DNA of 64,000 nucleotides from Streptomyces flaveolus (GCF_000716535.1 NZ_JNWV01000050.1:1-64000); one strand, 5' to 3'. Positions 34,754 to 43,475 are shown, counted from the stretch's first letter. Program-made: numbers and translations. The notes: a model not told the origin generated them from the sequence alone.

Positions 34754-35092
34754 CTACGCCTTGGCGACGACCGGGGCCTCGTCGGCGACCCGGGTCTCCA
34801 GCTCCTGGCTGACCTTGCGCTCGACGAAGAACGCGGCGGTGGGGATGGTCCCGGCGAGCAGGACCCACAGCTGCTTGCCGACCGGCCACTTCGCCTTGGA
34901 CCCCAGGTCGAACGCGAAGATCAGGTACACGACGTAGAGCCAGCCGTGCGCGATACCGACGACCTTGACGAAGCTGTCGGCCCCGTCGAGGTCCAGCCCG
35001 TACTTGGCGATGCAGCCGAGGGTCAGCAGCACCAGCAGCACACCGGTGACGTAGGCCATGACGCGGTAGCGGGTCAGCACGCTTTTTTTCAT
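34754..35092 (-). CDS. DUF3817 membrane protein
   Basis: 112 residues, three hydrophobic segments (VMAYVTGVLLVLLTLGCIAKY, GIAHGWLYVVYLIFAFDL, LWVLLAGTIPTAAFFVE). Pattern HG-x-LY-x-x-Y and GTIPTAAFFVERKV are DUF3817 marks. Stretch of A/T (ctttttttc) right at its start; MKKSVL. The MarR gene upstream starts at 35644 and ends 42 bases away, so they are likely co-transcribed. A paralog lies at 38328-38678. Confidence 0.85.
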   Translation of the reverse strand: MKKSVLTRYRVMAYVTGVLLVLLTLGCIAKYGLDLDGADSFVKVVGIAHGWLYVVYLIFAFDLGSKAKWPVGKQLWVLLAGTIPTAAFFVERKVSQELETRVADEAPVVAKA

Positions 35093-35134
35093 GGAGCGAG
35101 CGTAACCACCCGTTCCGGGAGATCTTGCCCCGGG

Positions 35135-35644
35135 TCACTGCTCCTCGAAGTCGTGTGCCGCGATCCGCAGCGGGCGCAGCAGCGCGAAGATCTCCTGGCA
35201 CTCCTCGGCGTCGTACACCCCGAGCCCGAAGTCCATCGCCATCAGGTCGCGGGTGGCCGCGTCGACCACCTCGCGCCCCTTGTCCGTGATGACGGCCAGC
35301 GTGCCGCGCCCGTCGTTGGGGTTGGGCCGCTTGGCGACCAGCCCGGACTTCACCAGCCGGTCCACCGTGTTCGTCACGGAGGTGGGATGCACCATCAACC
35401 GCTCACCGATCTTGGACATCGGCAGCTCACCGGCCTTCGAGAAGGTGAGCAGCACCAGTGCCTCGTACCGGGCGAACGTCAGCCCGTACGGCTTGACGAC
35501 CGCGTCCACCTCGGAGAGCAGGATCTGCTGGGCCCGCATGATCGAGGTGATCGCGGCCATGGACGGCACCTTGCCCCACCGCTGCTTCCAGAGTTCGTCG
35601 GCGCGGGCGATGGGGTCGAACGGGAGGCTGAGAGGCTTCGGCAC
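35135..35644 (-). CDS. MarR-family regulator
   Basis: 169 residues. Winged helix: AITSIMRAQQILLSEVDAVV dimer helix, LTFARYEALVLLTFSKAGEL, recognition helix RLMVHPTSVTNTVDRLVKSG and wing RPNPNDGRGTLAVITDKG. ATG at 35644. Co-directional with the DUF3817 gene. The 179-base gap upstream (35645-35823) holds CCGG-rich dyads (around 35659-35678) but no gene. Confidence 0.88.
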   Translation of the reverse strand: MPKPLSLPFDPIARADELWKQRWGKVPSMAAITSIMRAQQILLSEVDAVVKPYGLTFARYEALVLLTFSKAGELPMSKIGERLMVHPTSVTNTVDRLVKSGLVAKRPNPNDGRGTLAVITDKGREVVDAATRDLMAMDFGLGVYDAEECQEIFALLRPLRIAAHDFEEQ

Positions 35645-35823
35645 GTCATCAGACCCTACCGGCCGGTCATATGCCGGTCAGCTCCGTCTCGCCTTTCGGT
35701 CCCCGGCCGCTCACCAGCGCGCGCTCAGGGCTCCGGGCGGTGCCCCTGACCAGGAACGACGGGAACGGCGCGACGAGCCGCCGCCCACCCGCACCCGCCC
35801 GCGAACCCCGGCCATCCGGGCTG

Positions 35824-36474
35824 TCAGCCGCGTCCCCGCCGCCGCAGGTGATGCCGGACGGCCCGCTGGGCGACCGGGCCCAGGGACTCCACCGCGGCCA
35901 CCAGCGCGCCGAGCTGCTCCAGGGCGTCCAGCGCCGCGTGCGCCCCGGCCTCGTCCACGCCCTCGTACAGCTCGATGCCGACGAACGACGCGGCCACCGC
36001 CCGCGCCAGGCCCGCCGGGTCGGCGAACTCGCCGAAGGGGGTCTCCGCCAGCACCCGCCTGAGCACCTGCTCGATCTCGGTGATCCACAGCCGCAGGCCG
36101 TCGGCCGTCGCCGGACCCAGCGCCGCGTGCGTCGGGGCGCCGGCCAGGAGCTGGCCGAGGAGGGCCACCTGGCCGCCGGCCCGCTCGCGCTCATGGATCT
36201 CGCGGCCGACGGCGAGGAGTTCGGAGAGCGAGTCCACCGCGGCGAGGCGCTCGCGGTACCGGGCCACGGCCTTCTCCGCGCCGTACCGGCAGGCCGCGGC
36301 GAGCAGTTCGTCCACCGATCCGAAGTGGTAGAAGACCAGCGCCTGGTTGACCCCGGCCGCCGCCGCCACCGTACGGGCCGACGTCTTGGCGATGCCCTGC
36401 TCGGTGAGCGTCCGCAGCGCGCCCTCCAGCAGCCTGGTCTTGGTCTCCTGCGCCTTCGCGGTCTCCGGGCTCAC
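35824..36474 (-). CDS. TetR-family regulator of the DUF4166/SRPBCC module
   Basis: 216 residues. HTH: TKTRLLEGALRTLTEQGIAK, SARTVAAAAGVNQALVFYHF, the standard TetR form. GTG at 36474 overlaps the stop of the DUF4166 gene (GTGA); it is the third gene of a tight three-gene operon. Two identical TTTGAGC-N4-GCTCAAA sites before the first gene are its likely operators, giving autorepression. No ligand can be deduced. Confidence 0.9.
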   Translation of the reverse strand: MSPETAKAQETKTRLLEGALRTLTEQGIAKTSARTVAAAAGVNQALVFYHFGSVDELLAAACRYGAEKAVARYRERLAAVDSLSELLAVGREIHERERAGGQVALLGQLLAGAPTHAALGPATADGLRLWITEIEQVLRRVLAETPFGEFADPAGLARAVAASFVGIELYEGVDEAGAHAALDALEQLGALVAAVESLGPVAQRAVRHHLRRRGRG

Positions 36475-37151
36475 GCGCGCGCCTCCTCCCGCACCGGGCG
36501 CAGTCCGGGCCGTACACCACGGGCGCGGGCGTCGGTGTACGACGCCGTGAAGGAGCCCTCGTAGCCGAAGAGCGGGCCGAACCAGCGGTTCACCACGCGC
36601 ACGCGGACGCGGAAGCGGCCGGCCGACTCGTCGTACGACTCCCGCACCTGGGCCGTCGCGCCGATCAGTTCGGGGACCCGGACGTCCACCGGGCCCTCCC
36701 GGAACCGGTGCGCGCCGGAGCGGATGAGCAGGGAGCCGTCGGGTTCGGCCTGGAAGTGCAGGTCGGTCGCGAGGTGCTGGTGGGTGCCGAGGTAGTCGAG
36801 GACGCGGTCGCCCCGGGGGCCGAGCACCATCTGGGCGTCGAAGCGGCGGGCGCGGCCGGGCAGGTGGAAGGTGCGCACGAAGCTCACCGTCTCACGGCCG
36901 AAGGTGTCCGTGTACGGCACGTTCTCGATCACGAAGGGGACGTTCCGGCCGGGTCGCGGGACCAGGATGTTCCGGGTGCCGCCCAGGGCGAGGAACGGTT
37001 TCACGAAGGCCGGTCCGTGCCAGATCCGGTCCATCACGCCCCGGCCGGTGCACGCCTCGCCGCCGGCCAGACCCACCGAGAAGCGGCGCCGCAGGGCAGG
37101 GTGGAGGCGCTGGAACCCAGGTCCCATGGCGGTCTGGAAGATCGAGGTCAT
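36471..37151 (-). CDS. DUF4166 domain protein
   Basis: 226 residues. DUF4166-type pattern: GPGFQRLHPALRRRF, GRNVPFVIENVPYTD, VSFVRTFHLPGRARRFDAQM, TDLHFQAEPDGSLLIRSG, and near the C terminus VNRWFGPLFGYEGSF. The fold is probably an all-beta lipocalin-like barrel; in other genomes it is fused to NAD-binding proteins. No enzyme activity known to me. ATG at 37151 overlaps the SRPBCC gene stop (ATGA). Confidence 0.82.
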   Translation of the reverse strand: MTSIFQTAMGPGFQRLHPALRRRFSVGLAGGEACTGRGVMDRIWHGPAFVKPFLALGGTRNILVPRPGRNVPFVIENVPYTDTFGRETVSFVRTFHLPGRARRFDAQMVLGPRGDRVLDYLGTHQHLATDLHFQAEPDGSLLIRSGAHRFREGPVDVRVPELIGATAQVRESYDESAGRFRVRVRVVNRWFGPLFGYEGSFTASYTDARARGVRPGLRPVREEARA

Positions 37152-37900
37152 CCGTGCTTCTCCAGGGTGCGCAGGAGGCGGGGCGCACGGGTCCGGGTGG
37201 CTGGGGCGCGCAGGCAGCGGCGGGCGGCCGGGGTGCCGGCGAGCGGCGCCTTGCACAGGGCCAGGGCGATGCCGAGCAGGAGCAGGAGCGGGCAGAGGTA
37301 CGCCAGCGAGTCCGCGAAGGGGCCGGACGGGCCGGGCAGCGAGCCCCGTCCCAGTCCGGTCAGGCACAGGGCGAGCAGGAGCGCGCGGACCGTCAGTTCG
37401 GCCAGCCAGCGGTACAGGGCGCGCTCGGGGGTGATGCCCCGCTCCAGCCAGAGCCGGAGCCGGTCGAAGGACCAGGCGGTGGCCCAGCCCATGAGCGGGC
37501 GGAACAGCAGGCGGTCGGCGAGCGCGCCGGGGGCGCCCCAGCGGGGGCGGTAGTCGTAGCCGGTGAGGAAGCGGACGCCGTGGGCGTCGGGGACGTAGCG
37601 CCAGTAGCCGCTGCCCTCGGCGATCAGGGAGAGGGGGTGCGGGGAGGCGAAGCGCAGGGCGGAGGTGCGAGTGCCGTCGGGGCGTTCCTTCTCGCCGGCG
37701 GCCACGCCGGTGCCGGAGACGGTGAGGAACGGCAGCAGGCGCGTGGCGTACCGGAACCGCTGCGGCTCGCCCTCCGCGCGCGGGAGGTACTCGATCCGGC
37801 TGAAGCGCAGGTCCCAGCGCTGGTGGCGGGCGGGGTCCTGGGTGCGGGCCCATAGCTCGTCGAGGTCGGCGCGGATGTGCGTCTCTATGTAGAGACCCAT
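37148..37900 (-). CDS. SRPBCC-like protein with C-terminal membrane segments
   Basis: 250 residues. The N-terminal ~150 resemble a START/SRPBCC ligand pocket (MGLYIETHIRADLDELWART then RHQRWDLRFSRIEYL and FRYATRLLPFLTVSGTGVAA). Two hydrophobic stretches follow (AELTVRALLLALCLTGLG and LAYLCPLLLLLGIALALCK). ATG at 37900 with GGGGGA 5 bases upstream. First gene of an operon with DUF4166 and TetR genes. The set could sense or handle a hydrophobic molecule at the membrane (inference). Confidence 0.8.
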   Translation of the reverse strand: MGLYIETHIRADLDELWARTQDPARHQRWDLRFSRIEYLPRAEGEPQRFRYATRLLPFLTVSGTGVAAGEKERPDGTRTSALRFASPHPLSLIAEGSGYWRYVPDAHGVRFLTGYDYRPRWGAPGALADRLLFRPLMGWATAWSFDRLRLWLERGITPERALYRWLAELTVRALLLALCLTGLGRGSLPGPSGPFADSLAYLCPLLLLLGIALALCKAPLAGTPAARRCLRAPATRTRAPRLLRTLEKHG

Positions 37901-37922
37901 GTGTTCCCCCACGTGAGCACCG

Positions 37923-37982
37923 TTTGAGCGACTGCTCAAATCGTCTGCGCCGAACGTACACCGTTTTGAGCGGTCGCTCAAA
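37923..37982. promoter_or_regulatory. Paired TetR operators TTTGAGC-N4-GCTCAAA
   Basis: Two copies with perfect 7-bp arms at 37923-37940 and 37965-37982, centres 42 bases apart (four helix turns), so both lie on the same face of DNA. Directly upstream of the SRPBCC-DUF4166-TetR operon. Confidence 0.85.
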
Positions 37983-37996
37983 GAGCTGGCACGAGA

Positions 37997-38022
37997 AAAC
38001 CCCGGCCCTGGGACCGGGGTTT
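37997..38022 (-). terminator. Terminator of the DUF3817/thiamine-binding pair
   Basis: AAACCCCGG (37997-38005) and CCGGGGTTT (38014-38022); read on the minus strand the stem is followed by TTTT, 16 bases past the stop at 38038. Confidence 0.75.
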
Positions 38023-38037
38023 CGGCCGACGGTCGCG

Positions 38038-38331
38038 CTACTGGGCGAGGTGCCGTTCGACGGTCTCCACCTTGGACGTGAGCCCGTCGGTCACGCCGGG
38101 GCGGATGTCGGCCTTGAGGACGAGCGAGACCCGCGGGGCGCGCGCCTCGACGGCAGCGACGGCACGCTTGACGACGTCCATGACCTCGTCCCACTCGCCC
38201 TCGATCGAGGTGAACATGGCGTCGGTGCGGTTGGGCAGGCCCGACTCGCGGACCACGCGCACGGCGTCGGCGACGTACTCCCCCACGTCCTCACCGACGC
38301 CGAGGGGCGTCACGGAGAAGGCGACAATCAT
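38038..38331 (-). CDS. MTH1187/YkoF-like thiamine-binding protein
   Basis: 97 residues, the usual size. Ferredoxin-like fold: [19 protein letters not shown], the conserved [20 protein letters not shown] (tested as a continuous family signature), and [13 protein letters not shown]. Family members form tetramers and bind thiamine-like molecules between subunits. ATG at 38331 overlaps the DUF3817 stop (ATGA). Confidence 0.85.
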   Translation of the reverse strand: MIVAFSVTPLGVGEDVGEYVADAVRVVRESGLPNRTDAMFTSIEGEWDEVMDVVKRAVAAVEARAPRVSLVLKADIRPGVTDGLTSKVETVERHLAQ

Positions 38332-38678
38332 GCGTTCACGACTCCTTCCTTGCGGGCACGGGCGGCGATGACGGCGTCCTCGGCCTCGCGGCGCAGCGCG
38401 CGCTCGATGATGAAGCCGCCACCGGGGATGAACGAGTAGGCGAAGTAGAGGGCGGCCTTGCCCTTGTTCCACTTGGTGCGGTTCCAGGCGTCCAGCCAGA
38501 AGAGCACGTAGAGGATGAACAGCACGCCGTGGATCGGGCCGAGCACCGGGGCGACGTCGAAACCGGAGGCCACCGTGTACTTGATGATCGTGCAGGTCGC
38601 GAGCACGATCCAGGAGATGCCCTCCGGCACGGAGACCAGGCGCAGGCGGCGGATGGCGGAGGCTGTCTTCAGGTCCAC
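38328..38678 (-). CDS. DUF3817 membrane protein (second copy)
   Basis: 116 residues, three hydrophobic segments: [56 protein letters not shown]. Same plan as the protein at 34754-35092, with the HG-x-x-x-x-LY core and a charged C-terminal tail. ATG at 38678. Operon with the thiamine-binding-type gene. Confidence 0.85.
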   Translation of the reverse strand: MDLKTASAIRRLRLVSVPEGISWIVLATCTIIKYTVASGFDVAPVLGPIHGVLFILYVLFWLDAWNRTKWNKGKAALYFAYSFIPGGGFIIERALRREAEDAVIAARARKEGVVNA

Positions 38679-38825
38679 GGGTCACCTTCGGTGGGAGAGT
38701 CGTTTGTGAACGCACGCACAAGCGTTCCCCCATTGTGGCAAACCGCGCCCTTAGGGGTCCGCTCAGGGTGGGTCTCCACCCATGGGCCCTGTTCCGTCCA
38801 CCCGCCCGGCCGCTACTTTCACAGC

Positions 38826-39464
38826 GTGGCGATGTTCCGGCTCCAGGGGAGCAAGGTCCTCGCCGTCGACATGACCGGGGACGCCGTGAAGGCGAAGAAC
38901 GGCTCGATGGTCGCGTACGACGGGCAGATGGCCTTCAAGAAGCTGAGCGGTGGCGGCGAGGGGCTGCGCGGGATGGTGACCCGGCGGCTCACCGGTGAGC
39001 AGATGACGGTGATGGAGGTGAAAGGACACGGGACCTGCTGGTTCGCGGACCGGGCGTCGGAGATCAACCTGGTGAGCCTCCAGGGGGACAAGCTCTACGT
39101 CGAGGCGGGCAACCTGCTGGCCACGGACGCGGGGCTCAGAACGGGCACGACGTTCACGGGGCTGCGCGGGGCCTCCCAGGGCAACGGCCTGTTCACGACG
39201 ACCGTGGAGGGCCACGGCCAGGCGGCGATCGTCTCGGACGGGCCGGCGGTGGTGCTCCGGGTCAGCCCGCAGTACCCGCTGATCGTCGACCCGGGCGCCT
39301 ATGTGGCCCACCAGGGCAACGTCCGGCAGTCCTTCCAGTCCGGTGTGACGTTCCGCACGCTCCTCGGGGAGGGCGGCGGCGAGGCCTTCCAGATCCGCTT
39401 CGAGGGCGACGGCCTGGTGTACGTGCAGCCGAGCGAGCGGAACACGATCGCGGGGGACCTGTGA
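38826..39464 (+). CDS. AIM24-family protein, copy 1
   Basis: 212 residues. AIM24/TIGR00266-type double beta helix: [20 protein letters not shown], then [32 protein letters not shown] and [14 protein letters not shown] at 38826; TACTTT ends 6 bases before it and no ribosome site exists, so the mRNA is probably leaderless (ATG at 38832 is the alternative). First of three tandem paralogs spaced 1 and -4 bases apart. Bacterial function is not known; the yeast namesake acts in mitochondrial membrane organisation. Confidence 0.87.
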   Translation: MAMFRLQGSKVLAVDMTGDAVKAKNGSMVAYDGQMAFKKLSGGGEGLRGMVTRRLTGEQMTVMEVKGHGTCWFADRASEINLVSLQGDKLYVEAGNLLATDAGLRTGTTFTGLRGASQGNGLFTTTVEGHGQAAIVSDGPAVVLRVSPQYPLIVDPGAYVAHQGNVRQSFQSGVTFRTLLGEGGGEAFQIRFEGDGLVYVQPSERNTIAGDL

Positions 39465-39465
39465 G

Positions 39466-40116
39466 ATGACCTTCCGAGAGATCAACTCCAAGATGGTCGA
39501 GGCGACGGTGGCGCCGGGGCAGCGGCTGTTCAGTCAGCGCGGCGCGATGCTCGCCTACAAGGGGGACGTGTCCTTCACGCCCAACGTCCAGGGCGGCCAG
39601 GGCGGGCTGATGTCGATGATCGGGCGCCGGGTGGCGGGCGAGGCGACCCCCCTGATGACCGTGGAGGGCAGCGGCACGGTCTTCTTCGGGCACGGCGGCC
39701 ACCACGTCCATGTGATCACCCTCGCCGGCGACACGCTCTACGTCGAGGCGGACAGACTGCTCGCCTTCGAGGGCACACTGCGGCAGGGGACGATGTTCAT
39801 GGGCTCCCAGGGCGGGGTCATGGGCATGGTGCGGGGCCAGGTCACGGGTCAGGGCCTGTTCACGACCACGCTCCAGGGACAGGGCGCGGTGGCCGTGATG
39901 GCGCACGGCGGCGTCTTCGAGATCCCGATCACCCCGCAGCGCCCGGTCCACGTCGACCCCCAGGCCTACGTCGCCCACCACGGCGACGTCCGCAACAAGC
40001 TGTCCACCGCCCTCGGCTGGCGCGACATGGTGGGCCGGGGCTCCGGCGAGGCCTTCCAGCTGGAGCTGAGCGGCAACGGCACGGTGTACGTCCAGGCGTC
40101 GGAGGAGAAGCTGTGA
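39466..40116 (+). CDS. AIM24-family protein, copy 2
   Basis: 216 residues, same fold as its neighbours: QRLFSQRGAMLAYKGDVSFT, MTVEGSGTVFFGHGGHHVHV, DTLYVEADRLLAFE, PQAYVAHHGDVRNKL. Copies 1 and 2 are alike along their length; copy 2 has GGHHVHV in place of the DRASEINLV of copy 1, a possible difference in ligand or partner. ATG at 39466, 1 base after the previous stop; it overlaps the next gene by 4 bases. Confidence 0.88.
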   Translation: MTFREINSKMVEATVAPGQRLFSQRGAMLAYKGDVSFTPNVQGGQGGLMSMIGRRVAGEATPLMTVEGSGTVFFGHGGHHVHVITLAGDTLYVEADRLLAFEGTLRQGTMFMGSQGGVMGMVRGQVTGQGLFTTTLQGQGAVAVMAHGGVFEIPITPQRPVHVDPQAYVAHHGDVRNKLSTALGWRDMVGRGSGEAFQLELSGNGTVYVQASEEKL

Positions 40117-40922
40117 GCACCTACGGAACTCCGGACGCCGGGCCGGTCGTGTACGACCCGATGACGCTGCCCGCCGACGACAGCGTGAACAAGTACACCT
40201 TCTGTGTGGAGCTGAAGGGCGGGCAGTGGTTCCTGCAGAAGGGGAAGATGATCGCCTACTACGGGACGATCGAGTTCAACGGCATCGGGCACGGGCGACT
40301 CGACCGACTTGTCCGTACGTCGTTCCATTCGCCACTGCACGCGAGCGACTGGGTCGTGGCCGAGGGCTCCGGCAAGATGCTGCTGGCCGACCGGGCCTTC
40401 GACGTCAACTCCTACGACCTGGACGACGGGAACTTGACCATTCGCGCGGGCAACCTGCTCGCTTTTCAGCCAAGTCTCGCGCTCAAGCAGTCGATCGTGC
40501 CGGGTTTTCTGACCCTTATCGGAACCGGAAAGTTTGTGGCCGCATCTAACGGGCCGGTGGTGTTCATGGAACCTCCGATCCGGGTCGACCCTCAGGCGCT
40601 CGTCGGGTGGGCCGACTGCCCGTCCCCGTGCCATCACTACGACCACGGGTACATGGCGGGTGTACTGGGCGGTCTGCGTGCGATGACGGGCCTCGGCGGG
40701 GTCTCCGGGGAGGAGCACCAGTTCGAGTTCGTGGGCGCCGGGACGGTCCTGCTGCAGTCGACGGAGACCCTTATGGCCGAGGGGGCCACGGGGGTGATTC
40801 CTCCCGAACCGGGGGTGCCGGGTGGTGGCGGAACGGCGCCGGGCGGACACGGTCCGCAATCGTCGGGCGTACCGCGCCTTCCCGGACAGCTGGGGGACCT
40901 CCAGCGTCGCTTCGGGCTGTGA
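40113..40922 (+). CDS. AIM24-family protein, copy 3
   Basis: 269 residues, more diverged. Conserved parts: FLQKGKMIAYYGTIEFNGIG, DWVVAEGSGKMLLADRAFDV, NLTIRAGNLLAF, RVDPQALVGW. It has an added CPSPCHHYDHG stretch, a possible metal site not seen in copies 1 and 2, and a ~45-residue Gly/Pro tail. GTG at 40113 overlaps copy 2 (GTGA). The 92-base gap after it leads to a MarR gene. Confidence 0.86.
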   Translation: MSTYGTPDAGPVVYDPMTLPADDSVNKYTFCVELKGGQWFLQKGKMIAYYGTIEFNGIGHGRLDRLVRTSFHSPLHASDWVVAEGSGKMLLADRAFDVNSYDLDDGNLTIRAGNLLAFQPSLALKQSIVPGFLTLIGTGKFVAASNGPVVFMEPPIRVDPQALVGWADCPSPCHHYDHGYMAGVLGGLRAMTGLGGVSGEEHQFEFVGAGTVLLQSTETLMAEGATGVIPPEPGVPGGGGTAPGGHGPQSSGVPRLPGQLGDLQRRFGL

Positions 40923-41014
40923 GCGGTAGTCTGCGGAGTGTGACGTCGAACGCGTGCGCACTGTCACACCACCCGAAGTAGTTCGCCATTCAACTTCTTA
41001 GGTAGACTTCATTC

Positions 41015-41491
41015 ATGGAGACCGAGACGGCCACGCGCTGGCTGACCGATGCGGAGCAGTGCGCTTGGCGCACCCACCTGGAGGTCAACAGGCTGTTGAC
41101 GTACCAGCTCGAAAAGGATCTGCAGCCGTTCGGCCTGACAATGAACGACTACGAGATCCTGGTGAACCTGTCCGAGTCGGAAGACGTGCGGATGCGGATG
41201 AGCGACCTCGCCTCCGCGACGATGCAGTCCAAGAGCCGGCTGTCGCACCAGATCACGCGTATGGAGAACGCGAACCTGGTGCGCCGCGAGAACTGTGACA
41301 CGGACCGCCGAGGGCTGTACGCCGTGCTCACGGAGCACGGCATGGAGACGATGAAGAAGGTCGCGCCGCATCACGTCGCATCGGTGCGGCGGCACTTCAT
41401 CGATCTCCTGTCGCCGGACACGCTGATGGAACTGGACAAGGCGCTGAAGCCCATCGCCGAGCACCTGCGGGGGCAGCGGGGTCGTCCCTGA
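41015..41491 (+). CDS. MarR-family regulator
   Basis: 158 residues. Winged helix with LTMNDYEILVNLSESEDVRM, recognition helix ATMQSKSRLSHQITRMENAN and wing RENCDTDRRGLYAVLTEHG. One Cys in the wing could be redox sensitive. AT-richer promoter region 40980-41014 with TAGACT as a possible -10; ATG at 41015. Not clearly linked to the AIM24 genes. Confidence 0.88.
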   Translation: METETATRWLTDAEQCAWRTHLEVNRLLTYQLEKDLQPFGLTMNDYEILVNLSESEDVRMRMSDLASATMQSKSRLSHQITRMENANLVRRENCDTDRRGLYAVLTEHGMETMKKVAPHHVASVRRHFIDLLSPDTLMELDKALKPIAEHLRGQRGRP

Positions 41492-41535
41492 GCCGGGCTC
41501 GTCGGCTCAGGGCGCGGTAGCCGGGCGGGGGTGGG

Positions 41536-43050
41536 TCACGCGGCCCGGCGCTGACGGGATGCCGCCGCACCCACTTGCGCCGCCGTCCCGGTGACGCGGC
41601 CGCCCGCGGCCACGGCGGCCACCAGGGCGGTTCCTCCCGCCAGGGTGAAGCACAGGGGCAGCGGCAGCCGGCCGATCAGCAACCCGGCCGCCATCGCCCC
41701 GCCCGAGCTTCCCGCGTTCACCGCCATGTTCACCCATGCCCCGGCCCGCGTACGGCCGCTCTCGGGGGCCGATTCGTCGGCCAGGAGGTAGGCCGTCGTC
41801 AGGGCCGGGGCGATGAACGCTCCCGCGCAGGCCATGGCCGCCGTGAGGGTCCACAGGTCGGGGGCCAGGCCCGCTGCCGCGAGCACCAGGCCGAGGCACA
41901 CCCCGAACCGGCACAGCCGGGTCCGGGCGCTCGTACGCCACCGCACCACCCCGTTGGCCAGACCGCCCAGCGCACTGCCCGCCGAGAGCGCGCCCAGCAC
42001 CCACGGGACCAGGGCGGGGTCGTAGGACCGTTCCGTGGCGAAGGCCATCACCAGCAGCTCCACGGCGCTGAGGGCCAGCCCCGCGCCCAGGGCGACCACG
42101 ACCGGGGGCAACAGCCCCCGGACCAAGCCGGCAGGTTCCCGGACGGGCTGTGCCTCGACGGGCAGCCCCGAGGCAGAGGCAGCCCCGGCACCCTCTTCCC
42201 CGTCAGGCCGTTCCCCGGCGGCCAGTGCCCCGGCAAGCTCTGCCCTGGCGGGGGATTCCCCGGTGGCCCGCACCCCGGCGGCCTCCTCCTTGGCGGCGCC
42301 CTCCCCGGCGGGCTCTTGCCAGGCGCCCTTTGCCCTTGCAGACCGTTCACCGTCGGCAGGTTCCCCGGCAGGCCCTTCGCCGGCGGGCCCCTCGCCCGCG
42401 GGCCGGACCCCGGCGGAGCCCTCCTCCCGAGGTGTCCGGCGCTGCGCCGTCATCGCCGGGGATGTGACGAAGGCGCACGTGCCCCCGGCGTTCAGGGCCG
42501 CGCTGAGGAGGATTCCGGCGGCCGGTGGGGCGAAGCCCCCGAGCAGGGCGATCAGGGCCGGACCGGAGACGTACAGCAGTTCCTCGGCGACTCCGTCCAG
42601 GCTGTAGGCGCGTCGCAACAGGTCCCGGTCCGTCACCAGTTCGGACCACAGGGCGCGCATGGTCGGGCCCAGCGGCGGCGCGCAGGAGCCCGCGAGGGCG
42701 GCCGTGAGTCCGACGGCCGCCGCCGGTGCGCCGGGACGCCAGGTCAGGACGGCCAGGACGCTCAGCAGGACGCCGTACAGCGCGGACATGGGCGGCAGCA
42801 CCCGGCGCGGGCCGTGGCGGTCGATCAGGGAGGCCCGCAGCGGCATCAGGAAGACCGTTGTGGCGCCGAAGAGGGAGAGGACGGTGCCGGAGACGGCGTA
42901 GGACCCGGTGGCGTGGGTGACGGACAGCAGCACCGCGAGCGACACCATGCCGTAGGACAGGCGGGCCGTCAGGGCTGCGGTGAAGGTGCGGCGCGCATGC
43001 GGGACGCGCAGGACGGCGGCGTACGAGGGTCGCGAAAGGGGCGTGGACAC
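41536..43050 (-). CDS. MFS transporter with expanded central loop
   Basis: 504 residues, about 12 membrane helices in two halves. N half: FTAALTARLSYGMVSLAVLL, motif A-like ASLIDRHGPRRVLPPMSAL. C half: VVALGAGLALSAVELLVMAF and AMACAGAFIAPALTTAYLLA. The cytoplasmic loop between helices 6 and 7 (residues ~203-313) is a low-complexity insert of AGE/GEGPAGE/ERPDGE-type repeats instead of the usual ~40 residues. ATG at 43050. Substrate unknown. It stands alone between a convergent MarR gene and meaB. Confidence 0.85.
   Translation of the reverse strand: MSTPLSRPSYAAVLRVPHARRTFTAALTARLSYGMVSLAVLLSVTHATGSYAVSGTVLSLFGATTVFLMPLRASLIDRHGPRRVLPPMSALYGVLLSVLAVLTWRPGAPAAAVGLTAALAGSCAPPLGPTMRALWSELVTDRDLLRRAYSLDGVAEELLYVSGPALIALLGGFAPPAAGILLSAALNAGGTCAFVTSPAMTAQRRTPREEGSAGVRPAGEGPAGEGPAGEPADGERSARAKGAWQEPAGEGAAKEEAAGVRATGESPARAELAGALAAGERPDGEEGAGAASASGLPVEAQPVREPAGLVRGLLPPVVVALGAGLALSAVELLVMAFATERSYDPALVPWVLGALSAGSALGGLANGVVRWRTSARTRLCRFGVCLGLVLAAAGLAPDLWTLTAAMACAGAFIAPALTTAYLLADESAPESGRTRAGAWVNMAVNAGSSGGAMAAGLLIGRLPLPLCFTLAGGTALVAAVAAGGRVTGTAAQVGAAASRQRRAA
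42110..42440. repeat. Degenerate tandem repeat inside the MFS gene
   Basis: Imperfect 12-15-base units of the type CCCCGGCGGGC(T/C)CTT and TCCCCGGCGG, many copies, encoding the Ala-Gly-Glu-rich loop. Unit lengths stay multiples of three so the frame is kept. Confidence 0.65.
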
Positions 43051-43199
43051 GCGGGGTTCCTCAGGGAGAGGCGGAAGAGGCGGACACCGAAGGGCGCGGT
43101 GGCCGTCTGTCCGGCCCCGCGATCCCGGGTGCGCTCTACGCCAAGGAGAGGAACATGCCGGTCAAGGTAGCAGCGTGATCACCGCGTCGGCGACCCTGA

Positions 43200-43425
43200 T
43201 TCTTCGGTCGGCCCAGCGACCGGCTCATCGGCCGCACGGGGGGCTCCAGCGGACCGATGAAGATCCGCCCGCGCCCGTCGGCCCTCTGCCAGCCCCGCAA
43301 CCAGCTCATCCACGGCGCGGCACAGGTCCAGTGCGGGTCGCTGGCGGGTCGCGGTTTGCCGGCGGGCGGGGTTTCTCCTGCCCTCGCCAGCTCTTGCCCA
43401 CGCCAGCCCCACGGCCAGCCCATCC
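43200..43425 (-). repeat. Degenerate copies of the meaB 3' end
   Basis: 43282-43332 aligns with the last codons of meaB (43480-43530) at 38 of 51 positions without gaps and would encode RAVDELVAGLAEG against RAADELVTGLTEA in MeaB. 43200-43250 is a second, gapped match encoding RAADEPVAGPTEE. A third short match lies at 43402-43425. They fill most of the 425-base gap between meaB and the MFS gene (43051-43475). No complete gene is seen there. Confidence 0.6.
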
Positions 43426-43475
43426 CCCGACCGGAGGAACCCAGCCCCCGGCGAACAGCGGTCCGCTCGCCGGCC

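Noticed and set aside
43051..43475. A full gene between meaB and the MFS gene
   Set aside because: Only short frames with Ala/Arg/Pro bias; similarity is limited to meaB end fragments.
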